Under the pieces are notes generated by a model, which saw nothing but the letters and a program-made list of their open reading frames with translations, searched no databases and had not been told where the DNA came from. Shown piece after piece: positions 1 to 4,461 of a DNA stretch of 5,192 bases. The position numbers and the translations under genes were made by a program. Source of the DNA: G963676205 sp964342525. Its GTDB lineage: Bacteria > Campylobacterota > Campylobacteria > Campylobacterales > Arcobacteraceae. How positions within the stretch are numbered: position 1 is the stretch's first letter; each line of letters opens with the position of its first letter. Where the stretch lies: positions 1-5,192 of the forward strand of contig CAYFGQ010000127.1 in assembly GCA_964342525.1 (NCBI GenBank), read 5' to 3'.

Positions 1-198
1 GAGTTGCACCTGTTCCCCGTAAATATTTTGCTCCATCTTGGCATTTTCAAAGCGTTGATTTCTTTTCTTTGGTACACATTTTTCCTTGGACTGGAAGATA
101 CTTGGAAATAATAAATATTTTAGAGTGAGAGAACCAACATTAAGAGAGAAGATAAAATTTAAAAGGAATCTTATATCTACGTTAGTGCTAGTCCACAT
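1..198 (-). CDS. Possible partial reading frame of unknown function, running off the left edge
   Basis: The minus strand is open without a stop from a TAG at 208-210 to the window edge. From the ATG at 196-198 this gives at least 66 codons. The peptide begins M-W-T-S-T-N-V-D-I-R-F, has a hydrophobic stretch, then a basic segment (K-E-K-C-V-P-K-K-R-N-Q-R-F). I do not recognise a family. No good ribosome-binding site precedes the ATG. The plus strand is also open for about 41 codons in one frame (3-128), so low stop density here may simply reflect a locally higher GC content. It directly abuts the inverted-repeat cluster at 208-411, so it could be part of a dispersed repeat rather than a gene. 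An unbroken frame of about 69 codons is somewhat unexpected by chance in AT-rich DNA, which is the only real support. Confidence 0.25.
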   Translation of the reverse strand, partial: MWTSTNVDIRFLLNFIFSLNVGSLTLKYLLFPSIFQSKEKCVPKKRNQRFENAKMEQNIYGEQVQL

Positions 199-207
199 CT
201 GCAGAAG

Positions 208-325
208 CTAAAAATTTCAAATATTTTTTACGTAACAAGTCGAGAATGTTTGAAGTAAAAAAGGTGCTAAATGCACGTTTTTTGCTGAGTTTCGCAGACA
301 AGTAAACAATATTTGAAATTTTTAG
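208..325. repeat. 118-nt nested inverted repeat (long hairpin)
   Basis: Arms 208-225 (CTAAAAATTTCAAATATT) and 308-325 are exact 18-bp reverse complements. After one mismatch, pairing continues for five more bases (227-231 with 302-306). The 70-nt loop holds a second hairpin, in which 257-267 pairs with 273-283: six A:T pairs, a G-G mismatch, then GTGC/GCAC around the loop TAAAT. No coding frame explains it. It could be a small structured RNA, a miniature palindromic mobile element, or a folded intergenic repeat. The sequence shows the structure but not the function. Confidence 0.6.
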
Positions 326-334
326 GAACCCTTG

Positions 335-346
335 GGCTTCGAAGCC
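335..346. repeat. 12-bp perfect palindrome GGCTTCGAAGCC
   Basis: GGCTTC is followed directly by its reverse complement GAAGCC. It is a GC-rich island in AT-rich DNA, 9 bp beyond the 118-nt hairpin and 13 bp before the next stem, so it belongs to the same cluster of inverted repeats. With no loop it cannot form a normal RNA hairpin at full length, which suits a protein-binding site or repeat-element core better. No function can be assigned. Confidence 0.35.
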
Positions 347-359
347 GTGGTTGTTTTTG

Positions 360-386
360 CTTATTTTTAGTCAACACAAAAGTAAG
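360..386. repeat. Hairpin in inverted-repeat cluster
   Basis: Arms 360-368 (CTTATTTTT) and 378-386 (AAAAGTAAG) pair over nine positions, with one U-G wobble, around a 9-nt loop. Complementary T-rich and A-rich arms of this general form occur in dispersed intergenic repeats of many bacteria. I cannot match it to a named family from memory. Confidence 0.35.
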
Positions 387-392
387 ACAAGC

Positions 393-411
393 GAAAGGCT
401 AAATGCCTTTC
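393..411. repeat. Hairpin with GCTAAATGC core
   Basis: GAAAGGC (393-399) and GCCTTTC (405-411) form a perfect 7-bp stem around the loop TAAAT. The nine-base core GCTAAATGC (398-406) is identical to the core of the inner hairpin at 266-274 (GTGC-TAAAT-GCAC), although the outer stem bases differ. Two stems sharing one loop about 130 bp apart suggest a common structural origin. It is not followed by a T-run, so it is not a convincing terminator on the plus strand. Confidence 0.45.
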
Positions 412-560
412 AAGACAATCCAGCGAGTTTGTATCACCAGATATAGTTAAACAGGTCAGATGATAACTATAATTAAACAAAAATATTGCTATTTATAAAA
501 GGAGGTGGGGAGTAAAAGAAAAAGAGGAACGACTACTTTAAATAAAGATATAGACTAAAA

Positions 561-587
561 CTTAAGGTCGCAATTTGCGACCTTAAG
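561..587. promoter_or_regulatory. 27-bp perfect palindrome upstream of the ORF6N gene (candidate operator or mobile palindrome)
   Basis: CTTAAGGTCGCAA, a central T, and TTGCGACCTTAAG form an uninterrupted 13-bp dyad, 110 bp upstream of the ORF6N start. A version differing only at two symmetric base pairs lies inside that gene (898-924), and a decayed version sits at 937-963. Read in frame from 562, the palindrome spells L-R-S-Q-F-A-T-L, the same peptide motif as in the protein. A weak -10-like TATAGA (549-554) lies just upstream, so bound protein could occlude a promoter. The one-base loop and lack of a T-run argue against a terminator. It is either an autoregulatory site for the ORF6N DNA-binding domain or an inserted repeat/gene fragment. 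Confidence 0.5.
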
Positions 588-618
588 ATTGTAAAAATCA
601 CAAACAATTAAATTTAAC

Positions 619-672
619 ATTACAAAATGACATGTTTTTCGTCACAATCCGATTTTTTAGTTAATCTTCTTA
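619..672 (+). repeat. 54-bp leader repeat, copy A, upstream of the ORF6N gene
   Basis: This segment is 48/54 identical, without gaps, to 2844-2897. The first 17 bases and the last 20 bases are identical; the six differences lie between. Both copies contain TGAC-N9-GTCA (628-631 with 641-644 here) and the half-site GTCACAAT, which is also the core of the palindrome inside the gene. The 3' part (TTTTTTAGTTAATCTTCTTA) is T-rich and promoter-like in the style of low-GC Campylobacterota, but I cannot place a confident -10. The ribosome site of the ORF6N gene follows 14 bp later. Confidence 0.7.
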
Positions 673-697
673 GTAATTATATTTCTAGGAGATACTT

Positions 698-1621
698 ATG
701 AAAAATTTAACAACTATAGATGAAAATTCACTAAAGAATAAAATATATACTATTCGTGGTGTTCAAGTTATGTTGGATAAAGATTTAGCTGAATTATATA
801 ATGTACAAACAAAAGTATTTAATCAAGCAGTAAAAAGAAATATTGAAAGGTTTCCTGAAAGTTTTAGGTTTCAATTGACTGATGATGAGTATCAAAACTT
901 GAGGTCACAATTTGTGACCTCAAGTTCAAGTGACTCTTTAAGGTCGCAAAATGCTACCTTAGAACATGGTGGAAGAAGATATTTACCATATGTATTTACA
1001 GAACAAGGTGTCTCCATGCTTAGTGCAGTACTTAAAAGTGAGATAGCTATAAAAGTAAGTATTCAGATAATAGAGGCTTTTGTAAATATGCGAAAGATTA
1101 TCTCATCAAATGATCTTGTATCAAAAAGATTAGATATATTGGAATATAGACAATTTAAAACAGATGAAAAAGTAGAAACTATTTTAAAAGCTATAGAGGA
1201 TAAATCTATAAAACCAAATCAAGGTATTTTTTATAATGGAGAGATATTTGATGCTCATAGCTTTGTATCAGGTTTAATAAGAGGTGCTAAAGAGAATATT
1301 GTACTTATTGATAATTATATATATGATAGTGTATTGACTCTATTTTCAAAGAATCAAAATATAGATGTAGTTATATATACTCAAAATATCTCTAAACAGC
1401 TGAAATTGGATCTAGGAAAATACAATTCTCAATATAGAGAAATAAAGATTAAGATTTTTAAAGATTCCCATGATAGATTTATGATTATTGATAATAAAGA
1501 GATATATCATATTGGAGCTAGTCTAAAAGACTTAGGTAAAAAATGGTTTGCATTTTCAAAGTTCGATATAAATAGTTTTAATCTATTGGATAAATTGGAA
1601 AAAGGGGACTACTTTTTCTAA
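698..1621 (+). CDS. ORF6N-domain DNA-binding protein with phospholipase D-like C-terminal domain
   Basis: The N-terminal part (about residues 13-135) matches the ORF6N domain, a DNA-binding module of phage and bacterial KilA-N/RhuM-type proteins. Its marks are I-R-G-V-Q-V-M-L-D-K-D-L-A-E-L-Y, K-R-N-I-E-R-F-P, and G-G-R-R-Y-L-P-Y-V-F-T-E-Q-G-V (91-105). A short linker with D-E-K-V-E-T leads to a C-terminal domain (about 178-290) ending in H258-x-R260-x4-D265 followed by G-A-S-L-K-D-L-G. This resembles one HKD half-site of the phospholipase D superfamily with Lys replaced by Arg, so catalysis is doubtful. Between the sheet-like core and G-G-R-R-Y is a 13-residue tandem repeat (L-R-S-Q-F-V-T at 68-74 and L-R-S-Q-N-A-T at 81-87) encoded by palindromic DNA. 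The start is supported by AGGAGA at 687-692, five bases from the ATG. It probably acts as a cytoplasmic transcription regulator. A decayed second copy of this locus lies at 2844-2945. Confidence 0.9.
   Translation: MKNLTTIDENSLKNKIYTIRGVQVMLDKDLAELYNVQTKVFNQAVKRNIERFPESFRFQLTDDEYQNLRSQFVTSSSSDSLRSQNATLEHGGRRYLPYVFTEQGVSMLSAVLKSEIAIKVSIQIIEAFVNMRKIISSNDLVSKRLDILEYRQFKTDEKVETILKAIEDKSIKPNQGIFYNGEIFDAHSFVSGLIRGAKENIVLIDNYIYDSVLTLFSKNQNIDVVIYTQNISKQLKLDLGKYNSQYREIKIKIFKDSHDRFMIIDNKEIYHIGASLKDLGKKWFAFSKFDINSFNLLDKLEKGDYFF
898..924. repeat. 27-bp perfect palindrome inside the ORF6N coding sequence
   Basis: CTTGAGGTCACAA, T, TTGTGACCTCAAG is a perfect 13-bp dyad with a one-base centre, encoding the L-R-S-Q-F-V-T-S stretch of the ORF6N protein. 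It differs from the upstream palindrome at 561-587 only at positions 4 and 10 of each arm, and both changes are matched in the opposite arm so symmetry is kept. The matching bases extend a few positions 5' (AAAA). Paired changes imply selection for, or a mechanism generating, palindromy beyond the coding need. Confidence 0.75.
937..963. repeat. Imperfect third copy of the palindrome, in frame
   Basis: It lies exactly 39 bp (13 codons) after the start of the palindrome at 898-924. The left arm TTTAAGGTCGCAA matches the upstream palindrome (561-573) at 12 of 13 bases. The right arm has decayed (9 of 13). It encodes L-R-S-Q-N-A-T-L. The left arm is closer to the intergenic palindrome than to its in-gene neighbour, so it is not simply a recent tandem copy of that neighbour. 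Confidence 0.6.
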
Positions 1622-1690
1622 AGTAACCTTAACATTTTCATAATCTACAATTTTACTTACAAACAAAATTTGCTTTTTAAAGCTATATCC

Positions 1691-1696
1691 TATAAT
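1691..1696 (+). promoter_or_regulatory. Probable -10 element TATAAT for the DUF2237 gene
   Basis: A perfect TATAAT lies 25 bp upstream of the DUF2237 ATG in the 100-bp gap after the ORF6N gene, giving a predicted leader of about 20 nt. A weak TTGCTT (1670-1675) is 15 bp upstream; -35 boxes are poorly conserved in Campylobacterota, so this is only supportive. AAAGGA (1711-1716) is the ribosome site, five bases from the start. The gene therefore looks independently transcribed. Confidence 0.55.
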
Positions 1697-1721
1697 TAAA
1701 ATAAAAAACTAAAGGATTAAA

Positions 1722-2084
1722 ATGCAAACAAATTTATTTGGTGAGCCACTTCAGATATGTTCAACTTCTCCTATGACTGGATATTATAGAGATGGGACTT
1801 GCCGAACATCAGTAGAAGACACTGGCAGTCATTGTGTTTGTGTAGTTGTAACTGAACATTTTTTAGGATACTCAAAAGCTATGGGAAATGATTTATCTAC
1901 ACCCATTCCTATATATGGATTTGAAGGATTAAAAGATGGAGATAGATGGTGTTTATGTGCAAAAAGATGGGCAGAAGCATATAAAGCAGGATATGCTCCT
2001 AAAATAGATCCAAAGGCAACTTCAAGTCAAGCAACAAAATATATAGCAAAAGAGGCTTTACTAAAAATGGCAATTGATGAATAA
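1722..2084 (+). CDS. DUF2237 family protein
   Basis: The whole 120-residue product matches the small bacterial DUF2237 family. In order it shows N-L-F-G-E-P-L-Q-I-C-S near the start, P-M-T-G-Y-Y-R-D-G-T-C (17-27), H-C-V-C (37-40), T-E-H-F-L-G-Y-S-K-A-M-G-N-D-L-S-T-P (44-61) and G-D-R-W-C-L-C-A-K-R-W (73-83). Cysteines at 13, 27, 38, 40, 77 and 79 fall in or beside the conserved blocks; paired C-x-C motifs could bind metal or be redox-active, but this is inference because the family's biochemistry is unknown to me. Its length is normal for the family. There is no signal peptide, so it is probably cytoplasmic. It has its own -10 and a good ribosome site, and converges on hicB with only 37 bp between the stop codons. 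Confidence 0.9.
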   Translation: MQTNLFGEPLQICSTSPMTGYYRDGTCRTSVEDTGSHCVCVVVTEHFLGYSKAMGNDLSTPIPIYGFEGLKDGDRWCLCAKRWAEAYKAGYAPKIDPKATSSQATKYIAKEALLKMAIDE

Positions 2085-2117
2085 ATATGAGGGTTAGTGA
2101 TAACTCCAAAACAAAAA

Positions 2118-2143
2118 GAAACTAGCTACCTAAAGATAGTTTC
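2118..2143. terminator. Weak inverted repeat between convergent DUF2237 and hicB genes
   Basis: GAAACTA (2118-2124) and TAGTTTC (2137-2143) form a 7-bp AT-rich stem with a 12-nt loop, overlapping the last codons of hicB. On the plus strand it is followed by CACATCTTTTTC, a modest T-run. It is the only stem in the gap between these convergent genes and might end the DUF2237 transcript, but it would be unstable. Confidence 0.25.
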
Positions 2144-2469
2144 ACATCTTTTTCTATAAGACCTTTTATATAAGAGTTTAAAGATATTCCCATCTTAAGA
2201 GCATTTCGTACAGCTGCCATGTGTAACTCACTTCCAGTACGTACGTTGAACATACCTTTAAAAGCTTTTTGTGGTTCTCTTCCTAGTTCATGGCAAGTCT
2301 TTATATACTCATCAACTGCATTTTTGAAGTTTTCTTCTAATTGGGTGGCATTATCTGCTTCAAAGGTTACTAAATCATTTATCATATCTATCTTACCAAA
2401 GAAGCATTTATCCTCTTGGGAGTATTCTATAGTACCGATGTATCCATTATATTCTATAGTATTTGACAT
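2122..2469 (-). CDS. hicB: HicB-family antitoxin
   Basis: This is the antitoxin of a type II HicAB system: it binds and neutralises the HicA RNase and represses the operon. Residues 8-65 are the HicB partial RNase H-like fold (Y-N-G-Y-I-G-T-I-E-Y, F-F-G-K-I-D-M-I-N-D-L-V-T-F-E-A-D, then L-E-E-N-F-K-N-A-V-D-E-Y). A linker (G-R-E-P-Q-K-A-F-K-G-M-F-N-V-R) leads to a C-terminal ribbon-helix-helix-type DNA-binding segment (about 76-108, with E-L-H-M-A-A-V-R-N-A-L-K-M-G-I-S-L-N-S-Y-I). Its 115 residues are typical for this long form. The stop codon of hicA directly abuts its ATG (TAGATG), and its ribosome site AAAGGAG (2479-2485) lies inside hicA, so the two are co-transcribed and translationally coupled. 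The antitoxin looks intact. Confidence 0.9.
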   Translation of the reverse strand: MSNTIEYNGYIGTIEYSQEDKCFFGKIDMINDLVTFEADNATQLEENFKNAVDEYIKTCHELGREPQKAFKGMFNVRTGSELHMAAVRNALKMGISLNSYIKGLIEKDVKLSLGS

Positions 2470-2718
2470 CTATATGATCTCCTTTAGTTTATTTTGTATC
2501 TGTTTTACGATATATACTTTTAATATATCACTTGGGTGTGGTTTATGAAGGTTTATCAATATATCTTTTTCTTTATTGTAAAATTTCACAGCTGAACCAG
2601 CGCCTTCTATTTTCTCAAAGCCTAAAGTACCAAGTAAAGAAGCTAACTCTTTAAAGGTTAAATCTTTTCTTGGTGGCTTTTCTAAGAATTTTGCTATGAG
2701 TTTATCTTTTTTACTCGT
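2470..2718 (-). CDS. hicA: HicA-family toxin lacking a canonical start codon
   Basis: HicA toxins are small double-stranded-RNA-binding-fold RNases that cut mRNA and are held inactive by HicB. The frame reads S-K-K-D-K-L-I-A-K-F-L-E-K-P-P-R-K-D-L, then F-K-E-L-A-S-L-L-G-T-L-G-F, G-A-G-S-A-V-K-F-Y, and I-L-I-N-L-H-K-P-H-P, the usual HicA order, in the variant without G-S-H-H. The full family length (about 80 residues) is present without internal stops. The oddity is the start. Where ATG-AGT-AAA-AAA is expected there is ACG-AGT-AAA-AAA, no ATG, GTG or TTG lies between it and the in-frame TAA at 2740-2742 (the only near-cognate codon is CTG at 2737-2739), and no ribosome site precedes it. A short frame with a good ribosome site (2711-2788) overlaps it in another register. 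The gene may be translated from ACG by coupling, need a frameshift, or be a freshly inactivated toxin. The body still looks under selection. Confidence 0.75.
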   Translation of the reverse strand, partial: TSKKDKLIAKFLEKPPRKDLTFKELASLLGTLGFEKIEGAGSAVKFYNKEKDILINLHKPHPSDILKVYIVKQIQNKLKEII

Positions 2719-2788
2719 GATTATAGTACCATATTTCAGTTACAAATAAAATAAATTTTATTTTAGAGTTTTTAATGTCAAGTTTCAT
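2711..2788 (-). CDS. 25-codon leader-like frame overlapping the hicA start
   Basis: A well-formed ribosome site (AAAGGA at 2795-2800, six bases upstream) precedes ATG at 2786-2788, opening a 25-residue frame (M-K-L-D-I-K-N-S-K-I-K-F-I-L-F, ending Y-N-H-E). It stops at TAA 2711-2713, eight bases into the hicA frame, which is in the +1 register relative to it. It could be a leader peptide giving coupled initiation of hicA, the true N-terminus separated by an indel, or the remnant of an unrelated gene. The peptide matches nothing I know. Confidence 0.35.
   Translation of the reverse strand: MKLDIKNSKIKFILFVTEIWYYNHE
2747..2765. repeat. 19-bp AT palindrome upstream of hicA
   Basis: TAAAATAAA, T, TTTATTTTA is a perfect dyad with a one-base centre lying 29 bp upstream of the hicA frame. 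HicB proteins with a ribbon-helix-helix tail bind palindromes in their own promoters, so this is a candidate operator. In DNA of this composition an all-A/T palindrome could also arise by chance. Another palindrome, TTCTTAAGAA (2831-2840), lies further upstream. Confidence 0.3.
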
Positions 2789-2830
2789 CTTATTTCCTTT
2801 TGTATAGAAATATTATCAGTTAAAATAAAG

Positions 2831-2840
2831 TTCTTAAGAA
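2831..2840. promoter_or_regulatory. TTCTTAAGAA palindrome upstream of the hicAB transcript
   Basis: This is a perfect 10-bp palindrome about 43 bp upstream of the ATG at 2788, in the region expected to hold the hicAB promoter. It contains CTTAAGA, which also ends the palindrome at 561-587 and lies just before the other leader repeat. It may be a HicB operator, or the end of a decayed copy of that palindrome. Confidence 0.3.
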
Positions 2841-2843
2841 AAT

Positions 2844-2945
2844 ATTACAAAATGACATGTTATTAGTCACAATTTAGTTTTTTAGTTAATCTTCTTAATA
2901 GTAACATTTTTTGTTTAGTTATAAAACTTAGGTAGAAATGGTTTG
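2844..2945 (+). pseudogene. Deletion scar of a second ORF6N locus (leader fused to gene tail)
   Basis: Positions 2844-2897 repeat the 54-bp leader of the ORF6N gene at 48/54 identity. Only 19 bp later, 2917-2945 aligns with 1520-1550 near the 3' end of that gene, which encodes S-L-K-D-L-G-K-K-W-F. About 25 bases match, including ACTTAGGTA and TGGTTTG, with two one-base deletions that destroy the frame. Almost the whole coding sequence (about 850 bp) between the two parts is missing. The simplest reading is a duplicated or homologous ORF6N locus reduced by an internal deletion and then drift. Beyond 2945 similarity becomes too weak to claim. Confidence 0.6.
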
Positions 2946-2983
2946 TTTTTATTTTTGTGGGATATATGTTTTTTAATTTTTTA

Positions 2984-3020
2984 AATCCAAAATAGCTTAT
3001 TCTTGAAGCTATTTTGGATT
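2984..3020 (-). terminator. Strong hairpin after the RNase T2-phosphatase gene
   Basis: AATCCAAAATAGCTT (2984-2998) and its exact reverse complement (3006-3020) form a 15-bp stem with a 7-nt loop, starting four bases past the stop codon of the minus-strand gene. The tract after the stem on the minus strand is A-rich rather than U-rich, so termination may rely on stem strength, or the stem may protect the 3' end. It could also insulate against reading from the plus-strand scar at 2844-2945. Confidence 0.65.
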
Positions 3021-3024
3021 AATA

Positions 3025-4437
3025 TTAATTTTCAGGATTAAATAAAACTTCTTCTCCAAATCCTCCAATGTGATTGCCATGTTTGTTTCCTGAGTTAGCT
3101 GCTCTTTGTACTCTAATACCGCGTGCATTAGCTTTTTGTGCAGAGGTCATATCTGCATCTGCATCACCATAATATATATCGATCTTTTTATTTTTTATAA
3201 ATTTGGTTTTATTATGTGAAAGGGTACAGATTCCTTTTTTACAAGAGTTTGCAAAGATAAGTTTTTTAGGACTAATTTTTACACCAAGTTTTTCTTCCAA
3301 TGCTTTTCGTACATCTTCTTTTTTTACTTTTGGACGAGCTGTGATAATATAGATATAATCTTTACGTTGAGTATGTAGCTCAATCAATTTTTTCCCTATA
3401 TCTGTTGCTAGGCTATATTTATCTAGTGTATTCATTAATTCCCAAAACTCTTTCTTTTCTTGATGGAAACCTAGTTTGTGACCTGTATAAGAAAAACCTG
3501 GTTCAGAAAATAATAGGGTATCATCAATATCAAAACCAACATGGATAGGTTTTTTAGGCAATGAATCTTTTAATTGTTTTAAATCGATAAATTTACCTAG
3601 TTTACGAATATGAATCTTTTTCTCTTTATCACATCCAGATAATCCACCATAGCTTGACATTTCATTAATTCTGATTAGTTTTTTATTAGTTAATTTCCAT
3701 GAAGTTGCTACTTGCGAGAAGTATTGTTTATCTTCCTCTTCTATATAGTGGCATGAAAGAAAAACTTGATTTTCATCTCCCCCATAAGAGGTTAAAAGAT
3801 CATGATAAGTAACACTTTTTCCTATATTATTAAGAATAAACTGTGGTGTAGGAAGTTTATTTTCATGTAGTTTTATGATTCGTTTAAAATAAGTTTGAGC
3901 TGACCAATCTGAACACACACCATGTTTATCCCATTCATGTTGATCTAAGCCATATGTTAGCTGGGGATAAAGTTTACGCATTTTATCTTGTAATTTTGGT
4001 GGGAACTTATCAAATTCAAATTTTTTAGAAGAGGGGCATTTGCTTGGAAATATTTTAGCTTTATAAAAATTAAACCATAACCCATGTGGAATCATACTAG
4101 GAGTTGAGTAATCACCTTTTGCCCATTGGTTTGTTAGTGTTTTATATCCAACTTTACGCTGAAGTTGATCTAGTGGTTTATCTGAAGGTATCCCACTTCT
4201 ATCTTTTGTATTTTGTATATCATGAAAGATACTCTCAGCTGCCCATATTTGACTAAATACAAAATAATCATAACATCCCGCAGGTACTATTTTATCTTTC
4301 CCTATAGTGCATGGGGAAGTTGAACCTTTATCCAACACACTAATAGCTTGCTTATAGTTACTTTCTGCTTTTAATGTACAAGCTAAACTAATTAGAACAA
4401 AACAGAAAACCTTTATAACATATTTTGATAACATCAC
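3025..4437 (-). CDS. Exported RNase T2 fused to AphA-like class B acid phosphatase
   Basis: Residues 1-24 form a signal peptide (basic start, hydrophobic core, probable cut after L-K-A). Residues about 52-270 are an RNase T2 domain. The first active-site block is I-P-H118-G-L-W, with Phe where Pro usually follows Trp. The second is H-E168-W-D-K171-H172-G-V-C175. Cysteines at 43, 55, 134, 175, 229 and 269 allow disulfides. After a short linker, 297-470 closely resemble periplasmic class B acid phosphatase AphA of the HAD superfamily: G-F-D303-I-D305-D-T-L-L-F with S-E-P-G-F, I-I-T366-A-R-P, a lysine region near 410-417, G-D425-A-D-A-D429, and a tail with G-I-R-V-Q-R-A-A-N-S and G-G-F-G-E-E-V. 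T2 enzymes cut RNA to 2',3'-cyclic and 3'-nucleotides; the phosphatase would release nucleosides. Both active sites look complete. GGAGG (4445-4449) sits seven bases before GTG 4437 and ten before ATG 4434, so either may start translation. Confidence 0.92.
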   Translation of the reverse strand: MMLSKYVIKVFCFVLISLACTLKAESNYKQAISVLDKGSTSPCTIGKDKIVPAGCYDYFVFSQIWAAESIFHDIQNTKDRSGIPSDKPLDQLQRKVGYKTLTNQWAKGDYSTPSMIPHGLWFNFYKAKIFPSKCPSSKKFEFDKFPPKLQDKMRKLYPQLTYGLDQHEWDKHGVCSDWSAQTYFKRIIKLHENKLPTPQFILNNIGKSVTYHDLLTSYGGDENQVFLSCHYIEEEDKQYFSQVATSWKLTNKKLIRINEMSSYGGLSGCDKEKKIHIRKLGKFIDLKQLKDSLPKKPIHVGFDIDDTLLFSEPGFSYTGHKLGFHQEKKEFWELMNTLDKYSLATDIGKKLIELHTQRKDYIYIITARPKVKKEDVRKALEEKLGVKISPKKLIFANSCKKGICTLSHNKTKFIKNKKIDIYYGDADADMTSAQKANARGIRVQRAANSGNKHGNHIGGFGEEVLFNPEN

Positions 4438-4461
4438 TTAATATCCTCCATTGTATATTTT

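Noticed and set aside
208..411. CRISPR array or tRNA/rRNA genes
   Set aside because: The repeats are inverted, few and unequally spaced, with no regular direct repeat and spacer pattern, and no tRNA cloverleaf or rRNA segment can be recognised here or elsewhere in the window.
496..537. Strong Shine-Dalgarno-like AAAGGAGGTG with a short following frame
   Set aside because: No ATG lies at a suitable distance. The only option is a GTG overlapping the motif itself, giving a 17-codon peptide, so it is probably a chance purine-rich tract.
561..587. Palindrome as a rho-independent terminator
   Set aside because: It has a one-base centre, no T-run afterwards, and no gene ends before it on either strand. 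Its match to the in-gene copy explains it better.
2219..2548. 109-codon plus-strand reading frame
   Set aside because: It lies opposite hicB and the end of hicA, both of which have clear family matches. Its peptide is hydrophobic and low in complexity, as expected from an antisense frame.
2720..2725. Minus-strand TATAAT as the hicA promoter
   Set aside because: It lies one base from the ACG, so transcription would begin inside the hicA frame and exclude its start. It is most likely coincidental in AT-rich DNA.
3025..4437. Lipoprotein anchoring through Cys20 of the RNase T2-phosphatase
   Set aside because: The residues before Cys20 are S-L-A rather than a lipobox with Leu at -3, and a normal signal-peptidase site (L-K-A) follows four residues later.
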